From Bifidobacterium boum (GTDB lineage: Bacteria > Actinomycetota > Actinomycetes > Actinomycetales > Bifidobacteriaceae), in NCBI RefSeq assembly GCF_000741535.1, contig NZ_JGYQ01000007.1, positions 62,001-126,000 on the forward strand: a stretch of DNA of 64,000 nucleotides, written 5' to 3'. The position numbers and the translations under genes were made by a program. Shown piece after piece: positions 35,922 to 44,705 of this stretch (positions within the stretch are counted from its first letter, which is position 1; every line of letters starts with the position of its first letter). The notes under the pieces were generated by a model that was given only the letters and a program-made list of their open reading frames with translations, ran no database searches and was not told the origin of the DNA.

Positions 35922-37826
35922 ATGAACGCTTCCAACAACCGAACAGCTCACCCCGCTCCACACTTGCGGCCACGCACACGCACACACGCGGCGGCGGATC
36001 GCCGGCAACGCAGGGAGGCGAACAGGGGCAGGCGGCGACGCATCCTGCTCGTTTCCAGCGCACTCGCCCCAGCTGCAGCACAATGTGCGATGGCTGTCAT
36101 GATGGGCCTCGAAGGTCGCTGGCCTTGGATGATCATGGTCATTCCCGGTTTGCTCGGCTGTCTGGCTTCCGCGGCGTTGATGTTCGACAATATGCGCGAT
36201 GAAACACACCGCAGCGGGGACGTCGACGAGGCGGCACAGGTTCCGTCGCTCGAACATACGCCGCCGGTCCGCCCCGATGACCTCCCTCAACCGCCTGTAC
36301 TGGAAGACATGCTGACCGGTGGCGACGACCCGCTGGCGTGGCGCGTATTCGTGCGACGCTGGATGGACGGCCCTACGTTGCGCGTACCGGTCGGATGCGC
36401 GCATGACGGCCATACGATGCGACTTGATATCGGCAAGCAAGGGCCACACGCCCTTGTTGCCGGAACCACGGGATCAGGTAAATCGGTGCTATTGCAAGCA
36501 TGGTGTCTGGCGCTGGCATCAGCCAATCCGCCATCACGTCTGAACTTCGTGTTTCTGGATTTCAAAGGCGGCGCGACCTTCCACCATCTTGCCACCCTGC
36601 CGCATTGCGTGGGCAATGTCAGCGACTTGGATCTGGCGCATGCCACGCGTGCACTGATTGCGTTGGAGCGAGAACTGCGTCGTCGTGAACAGCTTGTCGC
36701 ACAAGCCGGTTGTACCGCACTCGATGAGCTGGATAATCCTCCCCCGCGACTGGTCATCGTCGCCGACGAATTCCATGCCGTTCGTGCCATGCTGCCTGAT
36801 TATCTTGACCGGGTCACGCGTATCACGTCGCTTGGCAGGTCGCTGGGTATGCATCTGATCGCTTGCACGCAAAATCCGCTCGGACAGGTCAGTGCCGACA
36901 TGAAAGCGAATATCAGTTTGCACGTGTGTTTGAGGGTCAATGATGCCGTTCAATCCAGCGCGATGCTCGGTTCGGGAGTAGGACAGGCAATCAGCCCACG
37001 CTGCCCGGGAGCGGCGTACGGGTATGACGGGGATTGCTTGCAACCGTTCCGCTGCTGCGCTATCGGGGATATCCGGCGGCTGACCCGCCAGATCATGCTG
37101 GCTTGCCGTTTTGTCGGCGAGCATCAGCCCGCCCCGCTGTTCTCCTCTCCCCTGCCCGATGTAGTGGATGTCCTTCCGATAACGCCCGATCCTCGCAGCG
37201 TTGTCGATGATGCCGCGATGGCGGTATCCATTGGTATTGAAGATGATGATACGGTGTGGCACGTTGCACGACTGAGGTTGGATCGCGGCAATATCGCCAT
37301 CATCGGACGGTCTGGAGGAGGCAGAAGTTCCGTGTTGGGCCTTGTGGCGGACGAGGCGCGGCGCGTGGGACTGCGGGTCATGGATGTCTGTGACACCGCA
37401 TGGCGTGATATGCCGCCGCTACCCCGTGTGCCCCACATGTCTCCGGGACGTCACCGCCACGGAATCAGGGAATTGTGGGTGGCGGACGATGCTGACGAAC
37501 TGCTCGATCCGTTGAATGATGATCCGGCTGCAGTCCGTCTTCGTGCCGGACTGCGCGACGGGAATGTCACTGTTGCGCTGGTGGCGGGGACGGCGCGTCA
37601 TATCAGTGTGCAGGATGCCCCGATCAGGATCGTCTTCCCGACTGGGGATCGGGCGCATGATGTGATGCTTGGCATACCGCCGGCGATGCTGTCCAAACTC
37701 AGTCACGACGATTATGCCGTAGACGGGCGATGTGTGCTGCTTGACGGCGCCCGTGCGAGCATCACGCAATGTTTACGTTATCAACATCCACAGAATGATG
37801 ACATTTCTGTTGGCGCAACCTCTTGA
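35922..37826 (+). CDS. Orphan FtsK/SpoIIIE-type ATPase resembling EccC
   Basis: A 634-residue membrane ATPase. Two membrane segments lie at about 41-62 and 68-88, as in EccC/EssC of type VII secretion. The first ATPase domain has Walker A GTTGSGKSV (181-189), the FLDFKGG strand and Walker B VIVADE (278-283). A second, shorter domain has a degenerate P-loop GRSGGGRSS (462-470) with Arg for Lys. FtsK's gamma DNA-reading domain and long linker are missing. No WXG100 partner is visible nearby. Start taken at the ATG 35922; the longer frame begins with TTG. Confidence 0.85.
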   Translation: MNASNNRTAHPAPHLRPRTRTHAAADRRQRREANRGRRRRILLVSSALAPAAAQCAMAVMMGLEGRWPWMIMVIPGLLGCLASAALMFDNMRDETHRSGDVDEAAQVPSLEHTPPVRPDDLPQPPVLEDMLTGGDDPLAWRVFVRRWMDGPTLRVPVGCAHDGHTMRLDIGKQGPHALVAGTTGSGKSVLLQAWCLALASANPPSRLNFVFLDFKGGATFHHLATLPHCVGNVSDLDLAHATRALIALERELRRREQLVAQAGCTALDELDNPPPRLVIVADEFHAVRAMLPDYLDRVTRITSLGRSLGMHLIACTQNPLGQVSADMKANISLHVCLRVNDAVQSSAMLGSGVGQAISPRCPGAAYGYDGDCLQPFRCCAIGDIRRLTRQIMLACRFVGEHQPAPLFSSPLPDVVDVLPITPDPRSVVDDAAMAVSIGIEDDDTVWHVARLRLDRGNIAIIGRSGGGRSSVLGLVADEARRVGLRVMDVCDTAWRDMPPLPRVPHMSPGRHRHGIRELWVADDADELLDPLNDDPAAVRLRAGLRDGNVTVALVAGTARHISVQDAPIRIVFPTGDRAHDVMLGIPPAMLSKLSHDDYAVDGRCVLLDGARASITQCLRYQHPQNDDISVGATS

Positions 37827-37891
37827 AAAGTCCTCGATTTCGTGATTATCTAGTAGTGGTTTTCATTTGGCACGAAGGAAGGCAACAAGCA

Positions 37892-38170
37892 ATGAGCAGT
37901 GCTTATGACTGGCGGGCAAAAGCCGCATGCCGCGACAAGGACCCGGAGCTGTTCTTCCCCGTTGGCAACACGGGTGCAGCCTACCAGCAGATCGAAGAAG
38001 CGAAAGCCGTCTGCCGTACCTGCAAGGTTATCGACGCATGCCTGAAATGCGCGCTCGACACCAACCAGGATTACGGTGTCTGGGGCGGTTTGAGCGAAGA
38101 CGAACGTCGCGCGCTGAAACGTCGCGCGATGCGCGCACGTCGCTCACAGAACATGCAGATGCAAATCTGA
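37892..38170 (+). CDS. WhiB-family iron-sulfur regulator (WhiB1 type)
   Basis: A 92-residue regulator with the 4Fe-4S cysteines in KAACRDKDPE, VCRTCKV and ACLKCAL, then DYGVWGGLSEDERRALKRR and a basic tail. In mycobacteria WhiB1 is essential and binds the principal sigma factor. AAGGAAGG lies before the ATG. It faces the PdtaS-like kinase gene, the same pairing as Rv3219 and Rv3220c in M. tuberculosis. Confidence 0.93.
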   Translation: MSSAYDWRAKAACRDKDPELFFPVGNTGAAYQQIEEAKAVCRTCKVIDACLKCALDTNQDYGVWGGLSEDERRALKRRAMRARRSQNMQMQI

Positions 38171-38190
38171 ACTCCGCTTATACGCTGTTT

Positions 38191-38233
38191 CCGGGGTCGG
38201 CCGCACTGATGTGTGCGGCCGACCCCGGTTTTT
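38191..38233 (+). terminator. Strong terminator after the whiB1-like gene
   Basis: A perfect 16-bp GC-rich stem (38191-38206 with 38213-38228), loop TGATGT, then TTTTT. Confidence 0.93.
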
Positions 38234-38276
38234 GTATACAGTGTGCGGCGCAAATCCGCCACTCGAGCCTCCAAAC

Positions 38277-38325
38277 CGGTTACGCGACTGATGACGGACG
38301 CTGTGACGGCCACCCGGCGTAACCG
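38277..38325. other. Possible hairpin after the kinase gene
   Basis: CGGTTACGC (38277-38285) pairs perfectly with GCGTAACCG (38317-38325) over a 31-base loop. It lies just downstream of the minus-strand kinase gene and may help termination; the long loop makes this doubtful. Confidence 0.3.
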
Positions 38326-38339
38326 TCTTGGGGCCTTGG

Positions 38340-39827
38340 TTATTGTGCTTGGGCGGCACGCAAATTGATACTCACTTCGACCTTGGTGCCGCCACCATCA
38401 CGAGGCTCCCAGTGGACACTGCCGGCGAAATCATTCGTCACGAAGGTATTGATGATTTGCGTGCCCAATCCGGAACCGGAGGATTTCGCCATTCCATGCT
38501 CTTCTTCGGCGTCGAGACCCGAGCCGTCATCTTCGACGGCGACATCAAGATGCGTGCCATCGCGGTGAACCCGAATGAGAATATGGCCGGAATCCTTATG
38601 CTCGAACCCATGCTCGATGGCGTTGGTTACCAGTTCGGTCAGGACCAAGGACAACGGCGTGGCATCCTGCGCCGGCATCAATCCGAACGACCCGTCGAAC
38701 GCGATGTCGATATGCTGGTCGCTCATGGTGGCCAGGTTCACGCTCATCCGCAGCAGTTTCGGAATGACTTTGTCGAAATCAACGACCTCGTCCGCGGTCT
38801 GGCTGAGCCCCTCATGCACCATGGCGATGGTCTGGACACGGCGTTGTGCCTCGGCAAGCTCCTTCTTGACCTCCTCCGATTTCGTTTTGCGGGCTTGCAA
38901 CCTGAGCAACGCGGAAATCGCCTGAAGGTTGTTCTTGACCCTGTGGTGGATTTCCGAAATCGTGGCGTCCTTGGTTTGCAGCTCAACATCCCGGCGACGC
39001 AATTCAGTCACATCCCGGCACAGGACGATGGCACCGACACGCCCATTGGCGTCATACAGCGGCAGCGATCGCATAGACACGGCGGAACGGTTCGCTTCGA
39101 GCTCCGAATCCGCTGCCGCCTTGCCGCTGAGCACGAGCGGCAGGCTTTCAGGGAACGTGTCGTTGGTGTGCAACAGCTGTGTGCCGACCTCGCTGAGATA
39201 CTGGCCTTGCATGGTGGACAGCGACCCCAGTCTGCGGAAGCAGCTCACCGCGTTCGGCGCGGCGTACCTCACGATGCCGTCGACCGTGAGGATGATGAAC
39301 CCGTCGGCGACGCGGGCGTTGTGCCGCTGGTTCATCACCGGATCATGATATGGGAACTGGCCGCGGGGAATCATCTCGTACAGCTGCTTGCCGGCGTTGA
39401 TGCTTTCCGATTCATACCGGCCGTTGGATTCACGAGTGGCCATGTTGGTTTCACGCACCACAAGACCCAAGGTTTTGCCGTTATGCCGGACCGGCGCGTA
39501 CACGTTGCATACCGTCGAACGGCCGATGCTGCGCATGACGGTCGAGCGGAAGATCGAGGTCGAGTGCATAGCTGCCTCGAGTTCGCCTGACAGCTCCTCG
39601 TCGACTTCCTTGCCTACAACATCCTCACTGCGCAGTGTGGTCACCGTCGACGGCCGGCACTGGTCGGCGACAATGAATTTGCCATCCGGCATTTGCAAGA
39701 TCAGCAGGAGGTCGGCGAAACTCAAGTCCGCAATGACCTGCCAATCGGTGACGAGCTGATGAAGCCATTCGCGGTCGGTATCGTCAAAGTCCGTCCGCTG
39801 AGCGAGGATCTTCGTGAAATCTGCCAT
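38340..39827 (-). CDS. PdtaS-type sensor histidine kinase
   Basis: A 495-residue cytoplasmic kinase without membrane segments. A GAF-like domain (about 20-155) with WQVIADLSFADLLL and a PAS domain (about 170-285) precede a HisKA_2 domain with HHRVKNN (294-300) and a HATPase (LTELVTNAIEHGF, SGSGLGTQI). The layout and the conserved text match mycobacterial PdtaS, which signals to the ANTAR antiterminator PdtaR. The ATG at 39827 aligns with that protein's start; ATGs at 39836 and 39848 are alternatives. PdtaR is not in the window. Confidence 0.92.
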   Translation of the reverse strand: MADFTKILAQRTDFDDTDREWLHQLVTDWQVIADLSFADLLLILQMPDGKFIVADQCRPSTVTTLRSEDVVGKEVDEELSGELEAAMHSTSIFRSTVMRSIGRSTVCNVYAPVRHNGKTLGLVVRETNMATRESNGRYESESINAGKQLYEMIPRGQFPYHDPVMNQRHNARVADGFIILTVDGIVRYAAPNAVSCFRRLGSLSTMQGQYLSEVGTQLLHTNDTFPESLPLVLSGKAAADSELEANRSAVSMRSLPLYDANGRVGAIVLCRDVTELRRRDVELQTKDATISEIHHRVKNNLQAISALLRLQARKTKSEEVKKELAEAQRRVQTIAMVHEGLSQTADEVVDFDKVIPKLLRMSVNLATMSDQHIDIAFDGSFGLMPAQDATPLSLVLTELVTNAIEHGFEHKDSGHILIRVHRDGTHLDVAVEDDGSGLDAEEEHGMAKSSGSGLGTQIINTFVTNDFAGSVHWEPRDGGGTKVEVSINLRAAQAQ

Positions 39828-39899
39828 ATCTTCCATGATACGCAGCATCCGTGAATCCGTCGCACGGCAAGTTGACAAATCCAGTACTTACGATAACGT

Positions 39900-39919
39900 A
39901 GGTTACGACAGCGTAACCT
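39900..39919 (+). promoter_or_regulatory. Perfect hairpin directly before the hemolysin III ribosome site
   Basis: AGGTTACG (39900-39907) pairs with CGTAACCT (39912-39919) around ACAG, ending one base before AAGGA. A TTGACA box is at 39872-39877. The hairpin could act as an operator or an RNA switch for translation. Confidence 0.5.
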
Positions 39920-39933
39920 TAAGGATGTGAAAG

Positions 39934-40830
39934 ATGAGCAAACAAGAGGAAGCCGCCATCGAAATCCAACAGCAGCACCAGCGCGACACCGTCGCCGAAG
40001 CCGACTACCGAGCCAAAAAAGCCCAAGCCAAAGCCATCAGAAAACAAGCCCAGGCAAAAGCAGACAGCATACGCAGCAAAGCCGACGCCAAAGCGGAACG
40101 GGTCATCGCCAAAGCCGAAGCCAAAGCGGCGAAAATCGAAGGCATCACCGTCCCCCAAATCGCCAAACGTGTACGGCTTGACGTCCACGGGCGCCCCAAA
40201 CCGCTCATGCGCGGCTGGCTGCACGCCATCGCATCCCCCCTATCGCTCGCCGCAGGCATCGTCCTCATCTGTCTGGCGCACGGCACCGGCCTGAAATGGG
40301 CATGCGCCGTATTCATGACCTGCTCGCTCGTGCTGTTCACCAACTCCGCCGTCTACCATCTGGGTGACTGGTCGCCAACAGTCACCAATATTCTGCGGCG
40401 CATCGACCACGTCAACATCTTCCTGCTCATCGCCGGCACATACACGCCAGTCTCCTTCGCCCTCGAGCCACGCATGCGTGACCTCATCATCATCAGCATG
40501 TGGGTGTGCACCGCCATCGTCATGATCATCCACGTCATCTGGATCAACGCACCCCGCTGGCTGTACGTGCTCGTGTACATCATTTTCGGGGTGTCAGGCG
40601 TCACCTATATGGGCCTGTTCTGGGTGTCCCCAGCAGCCGGCCCAGCAGTCGTCATCCTCATCGCCTCCGGCGGCCTGTGCTACATCCTCGGAGCCATCGT
40701 CTACGCTCTACGCAAACCCGATCCGTGGCCCAAAGTCTTCGGCTTCCATGAAATCTTCCACTTAGGCACCATCGCCGGATACGCGTGCCATATGGTTGCC
40801 ATCTACATGGTGATCTGCAACCTGCGGTAA
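39934..40830 (+). CDS. Hemolysin III (PAQR-like) membrane protein with coiled-coil N-terminus
   Basis: A 298-residue protein with about seven membrane segments in its last 210 residues. Family motifs include the first-helix region SAVYHLGDW, the aspartate/His in RRIDHVNIFLLIAGTYTPVSF and the end FGFHEIFHLGTIAGYACHMVA, which hold the conserved metal-site histidines. The first about 75 residues are unusual: an Ala/Lys/Gln/Glu repeat predicted to form a long coiled coil. The family is linked to membrane stress or zinc; haemolysis is not implied. Confidence 0.9.
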   Translation: MSKQEEAAIEIQQQHQRDTVAEADYRAKKAQAKAIRKQAQAKADSIRSKADAKAERVIAKAEAKAAKIEGITVPQIAKRVRLDVHGRPKPLMRGWLHAIASPLSLAAGIVLICLAHGTGLKWACAVFMTCSLVLFTNSAVYHLGDWSPTVTNILRRIDHVNIFLLIAGTYTPVSFALEPRMRDLIIISMWVCTAIVMIIHVIWINAPRWLYVLVYIIFGVSGVTYMGLFWVSPAAGPAVVILIASGGLCYILGAIVYALRKPDPWPKVFGFHEIFHLGTIAGYACHMVAIYMVICNLR

Positions 40831-40882
40831 CCGGCGGCTGCGGCTTCACGCTCATCCGATGACACCCGGATGCCGGCATACC

Positions 40883-40920
40883 AGTGGCCCGGCGCGCTTC
40901 TCAGCGTGCGCCGGGCCACT
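40883..40920. terminator. Bidirectional terminator
   Basis: A 13-bp GC-rich stem (40883-40895 with 40908-40920) between the hemolysin III and greA genes, which converge. Confidence 0.85.
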
Positions 40921-40943
40921 TGCGGTATTACCATGCGACAATG

Positions 40944-41429
40944 TCAGGACTGCAACGGTTTCGCATCCTTGATCGTCACCGAAATCTCGCGACCGGTCGG
41001 CGTCGCATACGAGACAGTATCCCCGGCCTTAGAACCCATAATAGCTGCGCCAATCGGCGATTCCGGGCTGATCACATCGTAATCGGTCGCGACAGCGATA
41101 TCACGAGAACCGAGTACATACGTCATCTCCTTGCCAGCGAGCTCAAGCGTCACCACCGAGCCGTTACCGACAGTACCGGCCTTCGGCGCCTGAAGAATCT
41201 TCGCGTTACGCAGCTTGACGGTCAACTCGTTGATGCGCCCCTCATTCTTGCCCTGCTCCTCGCGGGCAGCCTGATAGCCGCCGTTCTCCGACAGGTCGCC
41301 CTCGGCGCGCGCCGCAGCGATACGCTCGGTGATCTCGTCACGATACTGCCCCTCGCGATACTCGAGCTCCTGCTTCATCTTGTCATAAGCTTCCTGCGTG
41401 AGCAGAATCGTCTTTTCTTCCTCGGCCAT
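40944..41429 (-). CDS. greA: Transcription elongation factor GreA
   Basis: A 161-residue factor that rescues backtracked RNA polymerase by stimulating RNA cleavage. The N-terminal coiled coil holds the acidic tip (ARAEGDLSENGGYQAAREEQ, key Asp and Glu), and the C-terminal FKBP-like domain (GSRDIAVATDYDVISPESPIG) follows. GGAGGA fixes the start at 41429. It lies downstream of an FKBP-type gene but a terminator separates them. Confidence 0.96.
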   Translation of the reverse strand: MAEEEKTILLTQEAYDKMKQELEYREGQYRDEITERIAAARAEGDLSENGGYQAAREEQGKNEGRINELTVKLRNAKILQAPKAGTVGNGSVVTLELAGKEMTYVLGSRDIAVATDYDVISPESPIGAAIMGSKAGDTVSYATPTGREISVTIKDAKPLQS

Positions 41430-41488
41430 TGTTCCTCCTGACCTTGATGCTCGGCCGCCCAACACATTGTCCGGGCAGCCATGTCATG

Positions 41489-41513
41489 AAAAAGCGCCGG
41501 CGGTCACCGGCGC
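41489..41513 (-). terminator. Terminator after the FKBP gene
   Basis: On the minus strand a 7-bp stem (GCGCCGG 41494-41500 with CCGGCGC 41507-41513) is followed by TTTTT (41493-41489). Confidence 0.85.
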
Positions 41514-41528
41514 CTCAACCGATGCGTA

Positions 41529-41936
41529 TCAGCGCGTCGAAATGATATCGATGACGAACACGAGCGTGTCGTCTCCCCCGATGCCCGCCTGCGGAACACC
41601 TTGGGATCCATAACCATACGACGGCGGAATCGACACGACAAGACGAGAACCGACATTATGGCCGGGAACCGTCATATCCCATCCACGAATCACCTGCCCC
41701 ACGCCGATACCGAAACTCGCCGGCTGATGACGTGCGAAACTGGAGTCGAAGGGAGCATCCTTGCCCCAGACCACACCGTGATAGTTGACCGTCACCGTAT
41801 CGCCGCGGCGAACCATCGGGCCGTCACCCTCCACGATTTCGATTGACTTCAATCCCACCGGCGGCTTATCCGTCGGGAAAGCGATCGTCGGCGTGACGCC
41901 AAACTCAGCATTGACCTCGGGCATGTTGCTGACCAT
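41529..41936 (-). CDS. FKBP-type peptidyl-prolyl isomerase
   Basis: A 135-residue proline isomerase that assists protein folding. The single FKBP domain shows GDTVTVNYHGVVWGKDAPFDSSF, GVGQVIRGWD, VPGHNVGSRLVVSIPPSYGYG and the final LVFVIDIIS. There is no signal peptide, so it is cytoplasmic. A strong AAGGAGG precedes the ATG. Confidence 0.95.
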   Translation of the reverse strand: MVSNMPEVNAEFGVTPTIAFPTDKPPVGLKSIEIVEGDGPMVRRGDTVTVNYHGVVWGKDAPFDSSFARHQPASFGIGVGQVIRGWDMTVPGHNVGSRLVVSIPPSYGYGSQGVPQAGIGGDDTLVFVIDIISTR

Positions 41937-42072
41937 GCTTGCCTCCTTGATGTCTCACTGTGCCGTTGCTTCCCACCCGGCAGTCCGCCGGATCATCAGC
42001 ACAATGTCACTTAGATTAGCACGCTTTGCAACGCTTCGCAGGGCACAGCACCTCACCGTGGTTGACATGCCG

Positions 42073-43533
42073 TCAGCATTCGACCACATTGACCGCCAAA
42101 CCACCTTGCGCGGTTTCCTTGTATTTGGACAGCATATCCTCGCCGGTTTGTTTCATCGTGCGAATCGCCTGGTCAAGCGTAACGATATGCGAACCGTTAC
42201 CGAGCATGGCAAGACGAACAGCATTGATCGCCGTATTCGCGGCCACCGCGTTACGCTCGATACAAGGAATCTGCACCAAACCGGCAACCGGGTCACATGT
42301 CAGACCAAGATGATGCTCAATCCCGATTTCAGCGGCATTCTCAACCTGCTGGACCGTCCCGCCAATCACTTCGCATAATCCCGCGGCAGCCATCGAACAC
42401 GCTGAACCAACCTCGCCCTGGCAGCCAACCTCAGCACCGGAAATCGACGCATTGCGCTTGAACAGATAGCCGATAGCGCCCGCCGTCAGCAGAAACCGAA
42501 TCACACCATCTTCGTCAGCACCATCAACGAAATGCCAGTAATACTCCAACACCGCGGGAATGATGCCGGCAGACCCGTTGGTCGGGGCAGTCACGACCCT
42601 GCCGCCGCCCGCATTCTCTTCACTGACCGCGAGCGCGAACAGGTTCACCCATGCGGCATCCGAAGATTCCAGGATGACGTCGATGCGATGGCGGCTGCGT
42701 CGCAGCACGTCACCTGTGGACATGAGCAGACGGTACATGTTTGCCGCGCGGCGGGGTACGTCGAGGCCTCCAGGCAGTACGGGTTCGTCGCTGCAACAGC
42801 CTGCTTGGACACACTGGTTCATCGCCTCCCATACGGCGAGCAATCTGTCTCGCACATCGCCTGCGGGACGCATGGCGGTTTCGTTCGCCCAGATAATGTC
42901 GGAAATGCGCTTATGCTCACGCTGGCATAAGGTCACCAGCTCGTCGCAGGTGTCGAAATGGTAGGGGGCGTTGTCAGGGAATCTGGTCGAGCGTTCTTCT
43001 TTGGCATCAGCGAACACGGTTCCTGCGGGCGGGCGCTGATGGATGCCGATCAGCGCATCCTCCGGGTTGCCTTGGACGATGAATCCTCCGCCGATCGAGT
43101 ACCACACCTGTTCGTCAAGGAGATTGCCTTCAGCGTCGAATGCTTGGAAGCGCATGCCGTTAGGGTGTGCGGCGAGGCGCTGCCACTTTTCAAATACCAC
43201 GTCAGTGTCAGGGTCGAAGGTGATGCGTCTGCCGCCGGGCAGTGTCAATTGTCGTGTCCGGGCGCATGCCTCGCGATTGTGCCGCAACAATGTTGTATCG
43301 ACATCATCCGGCATATTGCCTTCCAAGCCGGCGATGATCGCACGGTCGGTGCCATGGCCGAGGCCGGTCAGTGAAAGCGAACCGTACAAAATGGTGCGTA
43401 CGCGGGCGACTTGGTGGACGATACCCGAGGTGCGCAAAGAGCCGGCGAAGCGGCATGCGGCTTTCATCGGGCCGACCGTATGGGATGAGCTGGGGCCCAC
43501 GCCGATGGTGAATAAGTCAAGCACGCTGAACAC
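42073..43533 (-). CDS. sdaA: L-serine ammonia-lyase (serine dehydratase)
   Basis: A 486-residue single-chain enzyme turning L-serine into pyruvate and ammonia with a 4Fe-4S cluster. The beta part begins SVLDLFTIGVGPSSSHTVGPM; the alpha part carries the cluster cysteines in GCQGEVGSACSM and LTCDPVAGLVQIPC. It starts with GTG after CAGGAGG. A hairpin (43549-43573) abuts the ribosome site and may regulate translation or end the upstream transcript. Confidence 0.95.
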   Translation of the reverse strand: MFSVLDLFTIGVGPSSSHTVGPMKAACRFAGSLRTSGIVHQVARVRTILYGSLSLTGLGHGTDRAIIAGLEGNMPDDVDTTLLRHNREACARTRQLTLPGGRRITFDPDTDVVFEKWQRLAAHPNGMRFQAFDAEGNLLDEQVWYSIGGGFIVQGNPEDALIGIHQRPPAGTVFADAKEERSTRFPDNAPYHFDTCDELVTLCQREHKRISDIIWANETAMRPAGDVRDRLLAVWEAMNQCVQAGCCSDEPVLPGGLDVPRRAANMYRLLMSTGDVLRRSRHRIDVILESSDAAWVNLFALAVSEENAGGGRVVTAPTNGSAGIIPAVLEYYWHFVDGADEDGVIRFLLTAGAIGYLFKRNASISGAEVGCQGEVGSACSMAAAGLCEVIGGTVQQVENAAEIGIEHHLGLTCDPVAGLVQIPCIERNAVAANTAINAVRLAMLGNGSHIVTLDQAIRTMKQTGEDMLSKYKETAQGGLAVNVVEC

Positions 43534-43548
43534 GCGGCGTCACCTCCT

Positions 43549-43573
43549 GCAATATCGCGGCAGCGGATATTGC
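43549..43573 (-). promoter_or_regulatory. Hairpin next to the sdaA ribosome site
   Basis: GCAATATC (43549-43556) pairs perfectly with GATATTGC (43566-43573), nine-base loop. The arm ends exactly where the AGGAGG complement starts (43543-43548). It could be a leader switch for sdaA or a terminator of the gene at 43634. Confidence 0.45.
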
Positions 43574-43633
43574 TGCACGCGTCGGCGTAGTGTTCACGGT
43601 TATGCGGTACACAATCATGCAATGCACGATCAT

Positions 43634-44200
43634 TCAGTACAGTACCGCGGCAATATGCACGGCATAAAACACGCCGGCACCGGCGCACGCCAGAGTGCAC
43701 GCGAATGCGCCCCACACCCAAGTCCGGTATGCGGCGCATCGTTCGCCGAACACCGCGGCGCAGAAGAATGACGCCAGACCGACAGCCGCGCAATTGAATC
43801 CAATCGTTCCCAGCCGGGTTCCGCTCAGTGCGGCATGTCCCAATGGGACAATCACTGAGTTCAACGCCGCTGCGAATACGAGATACCCCCAGATGCCGAA
43901 CAGTATCAGCCCGAACAGCGCGACGATCACCGGACGCCAGGGTGCAGGAGCTTTGCGCGCTATTCTGCCCGCCGCCCACAAGGCGGCGAATCCGACAGTG
44001 TACGAGAACATGACTGCAAGCAGGCAGGCGATGGCGGACCACGGTACCAGGGCGAGAGAATCGTATGACAATCCGACATACACCGGCGCGCACAACAATT
44101 GGGCGAGGCAGGATACCACTGCGACCACTACCGCTTGTGTGAAGATGAGAGGTGCGCGACGGCTCCCTTTGCGGATAGGAGTGTTGTTTTGCGAGACCAT
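43634..44200 (-). CDS. Unknown integral membrane protein
   Basis: A 188-residue protein with about five hydrophobic segments (around 20-40, 55-78, 93-115, 130-150 and 160-183). No family motif is recognised. The ATG at 44200 is chosen because AAAAGGA precedes it; longer frames add a charged stretch without support. It lies 100 bp upstream of sdaA in the same direction, so a link to serine metabolism is possible but unproven. Confidence 0.7.
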   Translation of the reverse strand: MVSQNNTPIRKGSRRAPLIFTQAVVVAVVSCLAQLLCAPVYVGLSYDSLALVPWSAIACLLAVMFSYTVGFAALWAAGRIARKAPAPWRPVIVALFGLILFGIWGYLVFAAALNSVIVPLGHAALSGTRLGTIGFNCAAVGLASFFCAAVFGERCAAYRTWVWGAFACTLACAGAGVFYAVHIAAVLY

Positions 44201-44672
44201 GACGTTCCTTTTCATTCTCGACCAGGCTGGGTGGACGGCCGCCGACTGCCGCCGATGGGCCTGCGGAATGGTCGCGGGCGCACCGCGGGCGAGCTCGCCG
44301 ATGCCTTGCCTTGTCTCGGGATATCTATCTGCCACTATAGGCGGCGCGGCGGGCAAACATTGCCGGTCGCCGGAGGGGACGCAGGTGGGCGGTCTTGCTG
44401 ATCATGGTAGCGGACCTCCGGCATGGGCCGGCGTGTACGGAGCGGGCTGGCATCAAGCGGTGACGCTGTGTTGGCTGCCGCTGCCGGCATGGGCAGACCT
44501 TTTCGTCCTCCGGTGTGACGATTCGGTCGCACAGCTGACAGATACCCGGCAATTGCGCAGCCGTATGGCGGGTATCCGTCCGTCGTGCGACCGGGTGATC
44601 ACACAGCGCCGAGATTATCCACACGCCAACGGCATAAGATGGACACGGTACGACAACCATCATCAACAACAA
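44201..44672. other. Non-coding region between membrane protein gene and tRNA-Leu
   Basis: About 470 bp. The long plus-strand frame through it is the antisense of the membrane protein and of the tRNA. A minus-strand frame (44325-44672) has a CxxC...CxC pattern but no ribosome site. I see only a short repeated CCGGCATGGGC and no clear signal. Confidence 0.5.
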
Positions 44673-44694
44673 AACCCGCCGTTGCCGACGGGTT
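44666..44694 (-). terminator. Terminator of tRNA-Leu
   Basis: On the minus strand a 9-bp stem with one G-T pair (44686-44694 with 44673-44681), GCAA tetraloop, then TTTTGTTG. Confidence 0.8.
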
Positions 44695-44705
44695 CATCAC
44701 GACCG

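Noticed and set aside
35790-37891. WXG100 partner of the EccC-like ATPase
   Set aside because: No frame of about 100 codons with a W-x-G motif is present on either side.
39900-39919. DtxR/IdeR iron box
   Set aside because: The half-sites resemble TAGGTTA and TAACCT, but the spacing is about three bases too long for the 19-bp consensus.
44325-44672. Minus-strand frame with CQLC and CPC pairs, like a zinc ribbon
   Set aside because: No ribosome site, an Arg-rich random-looking remainder, and position in a gene-poor gap; probably chance.
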